Below are positions 48,393 to 56,578 of a stretch of DNA of 64,000 nt, in pieces (position 1 is the first letter of the stretch; each line of letters begins with the position of its first letter). The notes under the pieces were generated by a model. It was not told the DNA's origin. It did no database searches and saw nothing but the letters and a program-made list of their open reading frames with translations. This DNA comes from Bacteroidales bacterium WCE2004 (GTDB lineage Bacteria; Bacteroidota; Bacteroidia; Bacteroidales; UBA932), in NCBI GenBank assembly GCA_900167895.1, contig FUZR01000002.1, positions 186,001 to 250,000 of the forward strand. The letters run 5' to 3'. Position numbers and translations under genes: made by a program.

Positions 48393-49543
48393 CGTTTCGC
48401 AGCGTCGAGGGCGTCCTGGAACATCTTGACCAGCGCCTGGATGGAATCGTTGACGTCATAGCCGCGCGCGGCGTCGGCATAGCGCTGCGCCATGCGGTTG
48501 CGCTCCTCCGGATGCTCGATCCACCAGTCGATCCGCTCCGCCAGGGCGCGGCTGTCGCAGGCCGGATAGAGGCTCTCGGGGCACAGGGCGAAGACGGACG
48601 TGCCGATCAGCTCCCCTTCTCCGATCACCGGGACGATGCCCTCGCGGGTCGCTTCCAGGCAGGAAAGGCCCTCGACCTCGACCCACGCGCAGTGGATGTA
48701 TAGATAAGATTTACGCGCGAGCGCGCGAAGCTCTTCGGCGTCGAAGAAGCCGAAACTGGCGGGCACCTTCAGCACGCCCTCGTCGAGCAGGCGCGCGGCC
48801 ACCTTCTGGCAGTGGCGCGCCTTGGGGCCGTTGCCGGCGAACTGCAGATGGATGCGGTCCGCGTAGCGGCTGTAGCGCATCGCCTGCAGGAGCGTGTCCT
48901 GCGATTTCTCGGACGCGAGGCGTCCGATGCAGAGGATCTCGATGGGATCGCCGGGCTGCTTCGGCTCCGCCACCACGGGCTGCTCCGGCAGGGTGAGGCC
49001 GTTGGAGAAGACGCGCAGCTCCGCCTTGAAACGGTGGTCGCGCAGGTAGCGCTCAACCTCCTGCGTCGGGCACTGGACGTGCGAACAGTGGTCGAAAACG
49101 CCGCGGCGCCACCAACGGATGAGCGGACCGTTGAGCGGGTTGCGCTTGGGCAGGGCCAGGTTGGCGGCGACGTTGTGCGGGAAGAGATGGAACGTGCCCG
49201 TGCGGGCCTTGCCCATCTCGACTGCGATCTTGCGGACGACGATCTGCAGGGGCATCGCCTCCTCGAAGTGGACGACGTCGGCCCAGGCGACCGCCTCGCG
49301 GATGACTTTCTTGTCCGCGCAGGCGAACGCGAAACCGTTGGTGTAGATCAAAGGTTCGAATATCGGGAACTTGAAATGCTTCAGCGGGAAATCCGGCTGC
49401 GGGCCGTCGGGGTCCGGGTTGCGGACCGCCATCAGGCGGGCGTCCACGCCGTGCGCCTTGAGGCCCTGCATCGTGACGCGGACCGAGGCGCTCAGGCCGT
49501 TGCCGCGTGCAAATGCGTTATTGCAGACAAATAAAACTCTCAT
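48389..49543 (-). CDS. GT4-family glycosyltransferase
   Basis: Cytoplasmic retaining glycosyltransferase of 384 residues, from the ATG at 49543 (MRVLFVCNNAF). An in-frame TTG lies 12 nt further up at 49555, but is less likely. N-terminal glycine-rich loop region FARGNGLSASVRV, then the C-terminal GT-B half with ILCIGRLASEKSQDTLLQAM and the EGLSCLEATREGIVPVIGEG block (the E-x7-E nucleotide-sugar motif). A -7 element (TATCTTTG, minus strand, 49568-49561) lies 17 nt upstream. The substrate is unknown; polysaccharide or lipid-linked glycan assembly is likely. Confidence 0.87.
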   Translation of the reverse strand: MRVLFVCNNAFARGNGLSASVRVTMQGLKAHGVDARLMAVRNPDPDGPQPDFPLKHFKFPIFEPLIYTNGFAFACADKKVIREAVAWADVVHFEEAMPLQIVVRKIAVEMGKARTGTFHLFPHNVAANLALPKRNPLNGPLIRWWRRGVFDHCSHVQCPTQEVERYLRDHRFKAELRVFSNGLTLPEQPVVAEPKQPGDPIEILCIGRLASEKSQDTLLQAMRYSRYADRIHLQFAGNGPKARHCQKVAARLLDEGVLKVPASFGFFDAEELRALARKSYLYIHCAWVEVEGLSCLEATREGIVPVIGEGELIGTSVFALCPESLYPACDSRALAERIDWWIEHPEERNRMAQRYADAARGYDVNDSIQALVKMFQDALDAAKR

Positions 49544-49625
49544 ACTTCTAATCAAGTCCGCAAAGATACGTAATTATTCCGGCTTTCATATCATCATTCC
49601 AGGGTATCAGAATTTTCGTCGGATT

Positions 49626-49669
49626 TCTCCTAAAAAAATTAGGAGATTAAAAATAAATGTTTATATTTG
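49626..49669 (+). promoter_or_regulatory. BlaI-type operator and promoter
   Basis: A perfect dyad TCTCCTAA-N5-TTAGGAGA (49626-49646) overlaps the -33 position of the -7 element TATATTTG (49662-49669), which is 19 nt before the ATG at 49689. It is the obvious binding site for the BlaI-like repressor that follows. Confidence 0.65.
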
Positions 49670-49688
49670 CATTGAAATCATTCCGGAT

Positions 49689-50054
49689 ATGAAGACCAAA
49701 CTGACAGCCAAAGAAGAAGAAATCATGCAGATCGTCTGGAACACAGGCGAGATGTTCATCCGCGACATCGTCGCGAAACTCCCCGACCCCAAGCCCTCCT
49801 ACAACACCGTCGCCACGCAAGTCAAATTCCTGGAAGACAAGGGTTTCCTGAAGCGCAAGCCCATGGCGAACAGCTACAGCTACACCCCCGTCATCAGCGA
49901 GAAGGAGTACCACGGGTCCACGCTCGGAGACTTCGTCGAGCGCTATTATGACAACTCCTATTCCCTGCTCGTCTCCCAGTTCGTCGAAGACGACAAGATG
50001 GACCTGGACGAACTCAAGCAGCTGATCGCCACCATCGAAAACAAGAAAAAATGA
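49689..50054 (+). CDS. BlaI/MecI-family transcriptional repressor
   Basis: Winged-helix repressor of 121 residues from the ATG at 49689. The N-terminal wHTH (KEEEIMQIVWNTGEMFIRD, PKPSYNTVATQVKFLEDKGF) and the C-terminal dimerisation helix (DDKMDLDELKQLIATIENKK) match the family. In Bacteroidota such repressors pair with an M56-type membrane protease; that gene overlaps by 4 nt here. The operator dyad upstream fits autoregulation. Target genes outside the pair are not evident in the window; beta-lactam response is not proven. Confidence 0.9.
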   Translation: MKTKLTAKEEEIMQIVWNTGEMFIRDIVAKLPDPKPSYNTVATQVKFLEDKGFLKRKPMANSYSYTPVISEKEYHGSTLGDFVERYYDNSYSLLVSQFVEDDKMDLDELKQLIATIENKKK

Positions 50055-51361
50055 TCCCTCCGTTCCTGCTCTATATCGGGCGCGCCAGCCTCTACCTGGC
50101 TATCTTCTACGCCTTTTTCCTGCTGGTGATGCGGAAGACTTCCTTCTTCCGGTTCAACCGCGCCGCCCTGCTCTTCGGAACGGTGGCCTGCCACGTGCTG
50201 CCGTTGATCCGGCTGCGCACCGTCATCGTGACCAAGGATACAGCCGGGGATGTCCTGACCAAGGTCGGAGAGCCCGTCCTGGTCGGCTACGGTCCGCAGA
50301 CGGACGCCCTCCCCTGGCCCGTCCTCCTCTACGTGGCGGGCTGCTGCGTCGTGGCGGCGCTGGTCGTCGTGTCCGTCCGCCGGACGGCGCGCCTCGTCCG
50401 CATGGGCACGCAGGTCCCTTGCGAGGGCTATCGCCTGACGCTCGTGGACGGGAACGTCCCGTCCTTCAGCTGGTGCCGCCATATCGTGATGGCCCGCGCC
50501 GACTATGAGAAATACCCCGCCATCCTCCGGCACGAACTCCAGCACATCCGCCACGCGCATTCGCTGGACGTCCTGCTGATGACCGCCGTCGCGGCGGTCC
50601 ACTGGTTCAACCCGCTGGTGTGGATCGCCCGCGCGGAGCTGGCGCTCCTGCACGAATACGAGGCCGACGAAGGCCTCATCCAGGAAGGCATCGATGCAAC
50701 TCAATATCAATTACTTCTGGTACGGAAAGCTGTCGGAGAACAACGTTTCTCCATGGCCAACGGCTTCAACCATGCCAAACTTAAACAACGAATCGCCATG
50801 ATGCACAAGAAACACTCACCGTCCTTCATCCGCTATGCGTATGTTGGAGTACTCCCTTTCATCGCACTCACGATGTTTGCCTGCAACCCGTCCAGAGAAA
50901 AGACCGTCGTCGAACCGGAGGAAGTCGTTCCCGAGGAAGTCGTTCCCGAGGAAATCATACCGGAGGTCTCCGACGCGATTCCCGCGACGCTGCAATACAA
51001 CACCGTCGATGCGGACAATTCCGCCGCCGGCACCAAGGAGTCGATCCCTTTCGCCCTGGTCGATGTCAAGCCCAAATTCCAGGGCGGCGACGCCAAGACT
51101 TTCGCCACCTGGGTTTCCGAGCACCTCTCCTACCCGGATGAGGCCAAAGAAGCCGGCATTTCCGGCCGGGCCGTGCTGGAGTTCACGGTCAGCGAAACCG
51201 GCAAAATGGGGAACATCAAGGTCCTCCGCAGCGTCCACCCGTCCCTCGACGCCGAAGCCATCCGCGTGGTCAGTTCCTCACCGGAATGGACGCCCGGCGT
51301 GAACAATGGCCAGCCGGTCCCCGTCACCTATCAGTTCCCCGTCATCTTCACGCTCAAGTAG
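50051..51361 (+). CDS. BlaR1-type M56 metallopeptidase with TonB C-terminal domain
   Basis: Membrane protease of 436 residues. N-terminal helices (about 5-26, 40-55, 90-110), zinc motif HELQH (161-165) followed by SLDVLLMTAVAAVHWFNPLV and the downstream Glu in LHEYEADEG. After a further membrane helix (about 267-283) comes a disordered acidic spacer with an imperfect repeat VVPEE (about 295-312), then a TonB C-terminal domain (about 340-436; YPDEAKEAGISGRAVLEFTV, FPVIFTLK). This fusion is a hallmark of Bacteroidota. It would cleave the BlaI-like repressor after sensing a periplasmic signal; the TonB-type domain suggests contact with an outer-membrane partner. Confidence 0.9.
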   Translation: MIPPFLLYIGRASLYLAIFYAFFLLVMRKTSFFRFNRAALLFGTVACHVLPLIRLRTVIVTKDTAGDVLTKVGEPVLVGYGPQTDALPWPVLLYVAGCCVVAALVVVSVRRTARLVRMGTQVPCEGYRLTLVDGNVPSFSWCRHIVMARADYEKYPAILRHELQHIRHAHSLDVLLMTAVAAVHWFNPLVWIARAELALLHEYEADEGLIQEGIDATQYQLLLVRKAVGEQRFSMANGFNHAKLKQRIAMMHKKHSPSFIRYAYVGVLPFIALTMFACNPSREKTVVEPEEVVPEEVVPEEIIPEVSDAIPATLQYNTVDADNSAAGTKESIPFALVDVKPKFQGGDAKTFATWVSEHLSYPDEAKEAGISGRAVLEFTVSETGKMGNIKVLRSVHPSLDAEAIRVVSSSPEWTPGVNNGQPVPVTYQFPVIFTLK

Positions 51362-51372
51362 CTACTCCGCCC

Positions 51373-52530
51373 ATGCGCCGCACCCTCATCCTGCTTTCGC
51401 TTCTCCTGGCTCCCTGCGTGCTCGGCGCGCAGGACCTGGCGGAAGTCCGCGAGCTCAAACAACTGTGGAAATTCGACGAAGCCGCGGTCTGCCTGAGCCG
51501 GATGCTGTCGGAGCAGGGCCCGCAGCCCGTACTCCTGGAGGAGCTGGCAGACTGCCACTACCAGAGCGGCAACATCGCCGGAGCCCTCGACCTGTACGGC
51601 CAGCTCTCCGAGCTGATGCCGGACAGGCTGCTCTACAAGCTCCGCCTGATGAGCCTGCTCAACCGCGGGCAGCAGTACAACGCCGTGATCAGCATCGGTC
51701 GCGACGTCCTGCAGCGGGATTCCATCCCGCAGGTGGCGGTCATGGTCGGCGACGCCTTCAACAAACTTGAGCGGAGAGACTCCGCGGAATGGTACTACCG
51801 GCGGGTGCTGGCGCGCCGCGCGCACAACGAATCCGTCCTCAACAAATTGTCCAACATCCTTCTCGGCCAGGAGCGTTTTGCCGAGGTGCGCGTCCTGGCG
51901 GAAGACTTCCTGGCCGAGGAGCCGGACAATCTCACCATCCTTCCGGTCGCGGGTGTCGCCTATTTCGCCCTGGAAGATTACAACAAGGCCTACGACACCT
52001 TCGAGAAGGTGAACAAGCTGGGCGACGATTCCTACGCCGTCCACTACTATCTGGGCAAATGCGCCCAGAAATACGGCCTCCTGCAGGTCGAGGAACGCGA
52101 ATTCGTCCTCGCCTGGGAAAGGGATTCCACGGACGTCGGCGTGGCGCTGACGGTCGCCAAACTGAAGGGCGACCGGCGCGCACCCGACTGGGAATCCTGG
52201 TACAAGCGGGCGCTCGACATGCTGCTCCCCTCTCCTAAACTTCTTGAAACCACGGGCGCAGCCTATCAGGGCTACGCAATCTCCTCCTTCAAGAACGACC
52301 GCTTCGACCAATGCATCCAGCTTTACAAGAAGCTGCTGGAATACAGGCCCAAGTATTACGCGGCCTACTATATGATCGCGCAGTGCTACGAGTACAAATA
52401 CGAATACAAATTGGCTCTGAACTGGTACCAGAAGGCGCAGAAAGCCTATCCACCCAACACGAACGGGCGGGAGATCGCCGATGCCGGCGCCGCCCGCGTC
52501 CAGGCAGAGCTGTTCATGATTGCAGATTAA
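51373..52530 (+). CDS. Secreted TPR-repeat protein
   Basis: Exported protein of 385 residues with signal peptide MRRTLILLSLLLAPCVLGAQ. The ATG at 51373 is chosen since upstream in-frame codons lie within the M56 gene. The body consists of tetratricopeptide-like repeats (VLLEELADCHYQSGNIAGAL, GVAYFALEDYNKAYDTFEKV, AYYMIAQCYEYKYEYKLALN). It starts 11 nt after the M56 gene and is likely part of that operon, possibly as a periplasmic partner or regulated target. A terminator follows at 52656. Confidence 0.75.
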   Translation: MRRTLILLSLLLAPCVLGAQDLAEVRELKQLWKFDEAAVCLSRMLSEQGPQPVLLEELADCHYQSGNIAGALDLYGQLSELMPDRLLYKLRLMSLLNRGQQYNAVISIGRDVLQRDSIPQVAVMVGDAFNKLERRDSAEWYYRRVLARRAHNESVLNKLSNILLGQERFAEVRVLAEDFLAEEPDNLTILPVAGVAYFALEDYNKAYDTFEKVNKLGDDSYAVHYYLGKCAQKYGLLQVEEREFVLAWERDSTDVGVALTVAKLKGDRRAPDWESWYKRALDMLLPSPKLLETTGAAYQGYAISSFKNDRFDQCIQLYKKLLEYRPKYYAAYYMIAQCYEYKYEYKLALNWYQKAQKAYPPNTNGREIADAGAARVQAELFMIAD

Positions 52531-52655
52531 CGTTTATAGAATAAAGCTAAACAATTAAAGGAAAAACGCTTGAATAATGTGATAACCCAAAAGCGAATGA
52601 CCTGGACTTAGACTGTTGAAGCAATAAACTTTACCTAATCTTTAACTAATTCCGG

Positions 52656-52688
52656 AACCGGCTCTCCTGACCAGGACAGCCGGTTTTT
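52656..52688 (+). terminator. Rho-independent terminator of the blaI-M56-TPR operon
   Basis: AACCGGCT paired with AGCCGGTT, inner stem CTCCTG/CAGGA-like, followed by a T-run. It also lies just past the stop of the convergent ClC gene. Confidence 0.8.
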
Positions 52689-52704
52689 CATGATGATTGC
52701 GGTC

Positions 52705-54447
52705 TTAGTCTTCGGAGGCGATCTCCTTGAGTTCGGCGCGGTAGGCCATCAGGAGACGGGACTTGGAGATGAAGCCGAGATACTTGCGGTCGGCGTCGAT
52801 GACGGGCAGACGCCAGGCGCCGGTCCGCTCGAATTTGTTCATCACCGATTCCATCTTCTCGCCGGCGTAGATGAAGTCCGGCGCGGATTCCATAATGTTG
52901 TAGACGTGGAGCTTGTCGTATTTGGCGCTGTCGAAGAGCACGCGCCGGGTCGAAGCCACGTCCACCATGCCCTGGAAGCGGCCCTGGCGGTCGATGACGG
53001 GCAGGACGGCGGCATCGCTCCCCGTGACGACCTCCACGACCTCGCGCAGCGTCGCGTCGATCTGCACGCGGGGGTATTTGTCGCGGATCAGCGTGTCGGT
53101 CTGCAGGAGCGTCAGGACGGCCTGGTCGCTGTCGTGCGTGAGGAGGTCGCCGCTCTGCGCGATACGCTTGGTGTAGATGGAATATTTCTCGAAGATGCGC
53201 ACCGTGCCGAAGGCGACGGTGGCGGTCAGGATCAGCGGGATGAAGAGGTCGTAGCCGCCGGAGATCTCGGCGATGAGGAAGATGGCGGTCATCGGGGCCT
53301 GCATCACGCCGGCCATCAGCGCCGCCATGCCCACGAGCACGAAATTCTGCTCCGGCACGCTGAAGCCCAGCAGATTGAGGCAGCGGGCGATCACGAAGCC
53401 GAGGATGGCGCCGGCGAACAGGGTCGGACCGAAGGTACCGCCGACTCCCCCGCCGGCGTTGGTGGCCGTCATCGCGAAGACCTTCAGGAAGAAGATCATC
53501 GCGAAGAGCACGGGCACGCCCCACTTCCAGTCCAACAGGAAAGAAAGCACGCTGCGGCCCTCCAGGGCCAGGTCCTCGCCGTTGAGCAGGGCGCCGAGCG
53601 ACTCGTAGCCCTCGCCGTAGAGCGGCGGGAACAGGAAGATCAGCAGGCCCAGCGCCACCGCGCAGATGGCCCAGCGGGCGTAGGGGCTCTTGAGCTTGCC
53701 GATGCGGTCCTCCAGGCGGAGGGTCATCCGCATGAAATAGAGCGAGCCGAAGCCGCCGATGATCCCGAGGACGATGTAGAACGGGAGGTTCCCCATCGAG
53801 AACGGCGTCAGCGTGCAGGCGAAGACCGGGGTCTGCCCCCGGAAGATATAGGAAATCACCGTCGCCGAGATGGTCGAGAGCAGCAGGGGCAGCAGCGACC
53901 GCATCGAGACGTTGAACAGCAGGATCTCCAGGGTGAAGAGCACGCCGGCGAGCGGCGCCTTGAAAATGCCGGCGACCGCTCCTGCCGCGCCACATCCCAG
54001 CAGGAGCGTGATGTTGCGGTAGGACAGGCCGCAGATGCGGCCCAGGTTGGAGCCGATGGCCGCGCCCGTGTAGACGATCGGGGCCTCGGCACCCACGGAT
54101 CCACCGAAACCGATCGTGATGCTGGAGGTCAGCATCGAGGACCAGGTGTTGTGGGGCTTGATCTTGGAGTCGTTGCGCGAGACGGCCAGCAGGGCCTTGG
54201 TGACGCCGTGCCCGATGTTGTCCCGGATCACGTAGCGGACCAGGATCAGCGAGAGCAGCATGCCGATGCCCGGCAGGACGAGGTATTGCCAGTCGTAGCT
54301 GAAGTGGAAGTCCTGGTTGAGCAGGAGCTTGACCGTGTGGATGGCCCAGTCCAAAATGACGGCGGCGCACCCGGAGAGCACGCCGACCATCAGGCTGAGC
54401 AGCAAAAGTTTGCTACGCTCTGGAATATGTTCCAAGGACAGTTTCAC
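52705..54447 (-). CDS. ClC-family chloride channel/antiporter with CBS domains
   Basis: Polytopic membrane protein of 580 residues. ClC core about residues 1-430: GGSVGAEAPIVYTG carries the gating-glutamate region, then GCGAAGAVAGIFKAPLAGVLF and GGGVGGTFGPTLFAGAILG. Two CBS domains follow (about 445-580; VLPVIDRQGRFQGMVDV, RLPVIDADRKYLGFISKS), likely nucleotide-sensing. Bacterial ClC proteins exchange chloride for protons or channel chloride. The gene starts 2 nt after a conserved small protein gene. Confidence 0.9.
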   Translation of the reverse strand: MKLSLEHIPERSKLLLLSLMVGVLSGCAAVILDWAIHTVKLLLNQDFHFSYDWQYLVLPGIGMLLSLILVRYVIRDNIGHGVTKALLAVSRNDSKIKPHNTWSSMLTSSITIGFGGSVGAEAPIVYTGAAIGSNLGRICGLSYRNITLLLGCGAAGAVAGIFKAPLAGVLFTLEILLFNVSMRSLLPLLLSTISATVISYIFRGQTPVFACTLTPFSMGNLPFYIVLGIIGGFGSLYFMRMTLRLEDRIGKLKSPYARWAICAVALGLLIFLFPPLYGEGYESLGALLNGEDLALEGRSVLSFLLDWKWGVPVLFAMIFFLKVFAMTATNAGGGVGGTFGPTLFAGAILGFVIARCLNLLGFSVPEQNFVLVGMAALMAGVMQAPMTAIFLIAEISGGYDLFIPLILTATVAFGTVRIFEKYSIYTKRIAQSGDLLTHDSDQAVLTLLQTDTLIRDKYPRVQIDATLREVVEVVTGSDAAVLPVIDRQGRFQGMVDVASTRRVLFDSAKYDKLHVYNIMESAPDFIYAGEKMESVMNKFERTGAWRLPVIDADRKYLGFISKSRLLMAYRAELKEIASED

Positions 54448-54449
54448 GC

Positions 54450-54818
54450 TCAGGCGTCTGCACCGTCATCGTCACTCCCATACTGGGAAATATTGTCGTC
54501 CGGGAGCGGATCGTCGTCTGCGCCGGGAGCGGAGGAGGCGCCGGCCACGGACTCGGCCTCGGCCTCTTCCTCGCCCTCGAGCCAACGCTCGATGTCGTCG
54601 GGATTGTCGATCTGGACCTTGATCTTGACGAGATAGATTGCATCCGGAATCTCAACCATCACGGCATAGAACGGCGTGCCGTCCGGCTTGGTGTATTTGT
54701 TGAGATCGGGGAGATAATCGCTGAAGCCCTTGGGGTATTTCTCGGCGAAAGCCGCGGCGAGCTCAGGAGACATATTTTCGTAACTGACGATGTGACGTTT
54801 TTTGTTATCGGAAGCCAT
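54450..54818 (-). CDS. Conserved small protein of Bacteroidales
   Basis: Cytoplasmic protein of 122 residues. The N-terminal two thirds are a compact conserved-looking domain (HIVSYENMSPELAAAFAEKY, FYAVMVEIPDAIYLVKIKV); the C-terminal third is an acidic disordered tail (Glu/Asp/Ala/Ser-rich) that varies in such proteins. I recall it as a short hypothetical protein frequent in Bacteroidales, without assigned role. It precedes the ClC gene by 2 nt and probably shares its promoter. Confidence 0.7.
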   Translation of the reverse strand: MASDNKKRHIVSYENMSPELAAAFAEKYPKGFSDYLPDLNKYTKPDGTPFYAVMVEIPDAIYLVKIKVQIDNPDDIERWLEGEEEAEAESVAGASSAPGADDDPLPDDNISQYGSDDDGADA

Positions 54819-54853
54819 ATAGGTTAGTACTAAATTTGCTGCAAGTATAAGGC

Positions 54854-56578
54854 CTATTTCTTAAAAAACAAAGCCTTCTGCGCCTTTTTTTTCATCGGAT
54901 CACGTTCCACGAACACAGGCTTCATGGTACGCGGATCGATCCCGCTGTAGAACATCACGGAGGACGTCGTCATCGGGGTCGGCATGAAGTCCTGGACCTG
55001 CTCCATCCAGATTCCTTTCAGACAGGGGTTTGCAGCAAGGCGCCGCATGTCGTCCAGCGTGCAGCCCGGATGGGAAGAGATGAAATAGGGCACCAGTTCG
55101 GTGTGCGTGCCGTTCTCGCGGTTGATCTTGTCGAATTCCCTGCGCAGGCGCTCGAAGAGCTTGAACGAGGGCTTGCCCATATAGTTCAGGACCTTGTCCT
55201 CGGTGTGCTCCGGCGCCACCTTGAGGCGGCCGGAGGTGTGCTTGAGCATCAGCTCGCGCAGGTAGGGCTTGCCGGTCTCGTCCACGAAGCCCTTCTCGTC
55301 GAGGAAGAGGTCGTAGCGCACGCCGCTGCCGATGTAGGAGTGGCGGATGCCCTTGACGGCGTCGACCGCGCGGTAGAGCTTCAGGACGCGCTCGTGGGAG
55401 CGGTCCATGTTGGGGCAGGGCGCCGGGAAGAGGCAGGACTGCCGGCGGCATTTGGCGCAGAGGTCCTGGTTCTTGCCGCGCAGGCCGTACATATTCGCCG
55501 TAGGCGCACCCAGGTCGGAAATGTTGCCGTGGAATTCGGGCATCGCCGCGAGCTTGCGGACCTCTTCGAGGATCGAGCGCTCGCTGCGCGACGAGATGAA
55601 TTTGCCCTGGTGGGCGGCGATCGTGCAGAAGTTGCAGCCGCCGAAGCAGCCGCGGTGCGTGATGATCGAGTCCTTGATCATGTCGTAGGCCGGGATGCGC
55701 TTGCCCTTGTAGCGGGGATGCGGGAGCTTGGTGAACGGCAGGTCCCAGCAGGCGTCCATCTCCTCGGTCGTGGCCGGCGGACAGGGCGGGTTGACCTGCA
55801 CGTATCCCTTGCCGACCGGCTCCACGAGCGTCCGCGCATGCATCATATTCGCCTGGATCTCAATATGATGGAAATTCTCCGCAAAGGCCACCTTGTCCCG
55901 GCAGCACTCCTCGTACGAGTGCAGGATAATCGGATCCTTTGCAGAAGATTTGCCCTTGCGGTAAAAACCGATCTGCGGCAAATTCTCGATCTGCCGCAGA
56001 TTCCTGCCGGCCTCGATGGCGCGGGTGAGCTCCAGCATCGTCCGCTCCCCCATCCCGTAGCAGAGCCAGTCGGCGCCGCTGTCCACCAGGATGGACGGCA
56101 TCAGGCGGTTGTCCCAGTAGTCATAGTGCGTGAAGCGCCGCAGGGACGCCTCCACGCCGCCGATCACCACCGGCACGTCCGGCCAGAGCTGCTTGAGAAT
56201 CTTCGTGTAGACGGTCACGGCGCGGTCCGGCCGCTGGCCGAACTTGCCCTCAGGCGTGTAGGCGTCGTCGTGGCGCAGGCGCTTCGCGGCCGTATAGTGG
56301 TTGACCATCGAGTCCATCGCGCCCGAATTGAGCGCGAAATAGAGCCGCGGCCTGCCCAGCTTGCGGAAATCCCGCAGGTCGTCGCGCCAGTTGGGCTGGG
56401 GCACGACCGCCACGCGGTACCCGGCTTTCTCCAGGTACCGCGCGATACAGGCCGTGCCGAAACTGGGGTGATCGACGAAGGCATCCCCGGTGAAGAAGAT
56501 GATGTCGATGTAATCCCAGCCCAGGCGCTCCACTTCCTTGGCGGAAGTGGGAATGCTACATTCTGTCCGGTAAGTCAA
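54854..56578 (-). CDS. YgiQ-family radical SAM protein
   Basis: Radical SAM enzyme of 574 residues. N-terminal B12-binding-like domain (GWDYIDIIFFTGDAFVDHPS, VVIGGVEASLRRFTHYDYWD), then the [4Fe-4S] cluster loop CFGGCNFCTI (C-x3-C-x2-C) and a second conserved cysteine cluster (CAKCRRQSCLFPAPCPN). The reaction of YgiQ proteins is not established. The frame begins with a TTG at 56578 inside the 3-prime end of argS; no ATG is available near the expected N-terminus, so TTG is likely. Co-transcribed with argS and rpoD. Confidence 0.88.
   Translation of the reverse strand: MTYRTECSIPTSAKEVERLGWDYIDIIFFTGDAFVDHPSFGTACIARYLEKAGYRVAVVPQPNWRDDLRDFRKLGRPRLYFALNSGAMDSMVNHYTAAKRLRHDDAYTPEGKFGQRPDRAVTVYTKILKQLWPDVPVVIGGVEASLRRFTHYDYWDNRLMPSILVDSGADWLCYGMGERTMLELTRAIEAGRNLRQIENLPQIGFYRKGKSSAKDPIILHSYEECCRDKVAFAENFHHIEIQANMMHARTLVEPVGKGYVQVNPPCPPATTEEMDACWDLPFTKLPHPRYKGKRIPAYDMIKDSIITHRGCFGGCNFCTIAAHQGKFISSRSERSILEEVRKLAAMPEFHGNISDLGAPTANMYGLRGKNQDLCAKCRRQSCLFPAPCPNMDRSHERVLKLYRAVDAVKGIRHSYIGSGVRYDLFLDEKGFVDETGKPYLRELMLKHTSGRLKVAPEHTEDKVLNYMGKPSFKLFERLRREFDKINRENGTHTELVPYFISSHPGCTLDDMRRLAANPCLKGIWMEQVQDFMPTPMTTSSVMFYSGIDPRTMKPVFVERDPMKKKAQKALFFKK

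Noticed and set aside
50926..50970. Tandem DNA repeat as a mobile-element trace
   Set aside because: It lies within the M56 gene and encodes an in-frame VVPEE spacer repeat, a normal flexible linker.
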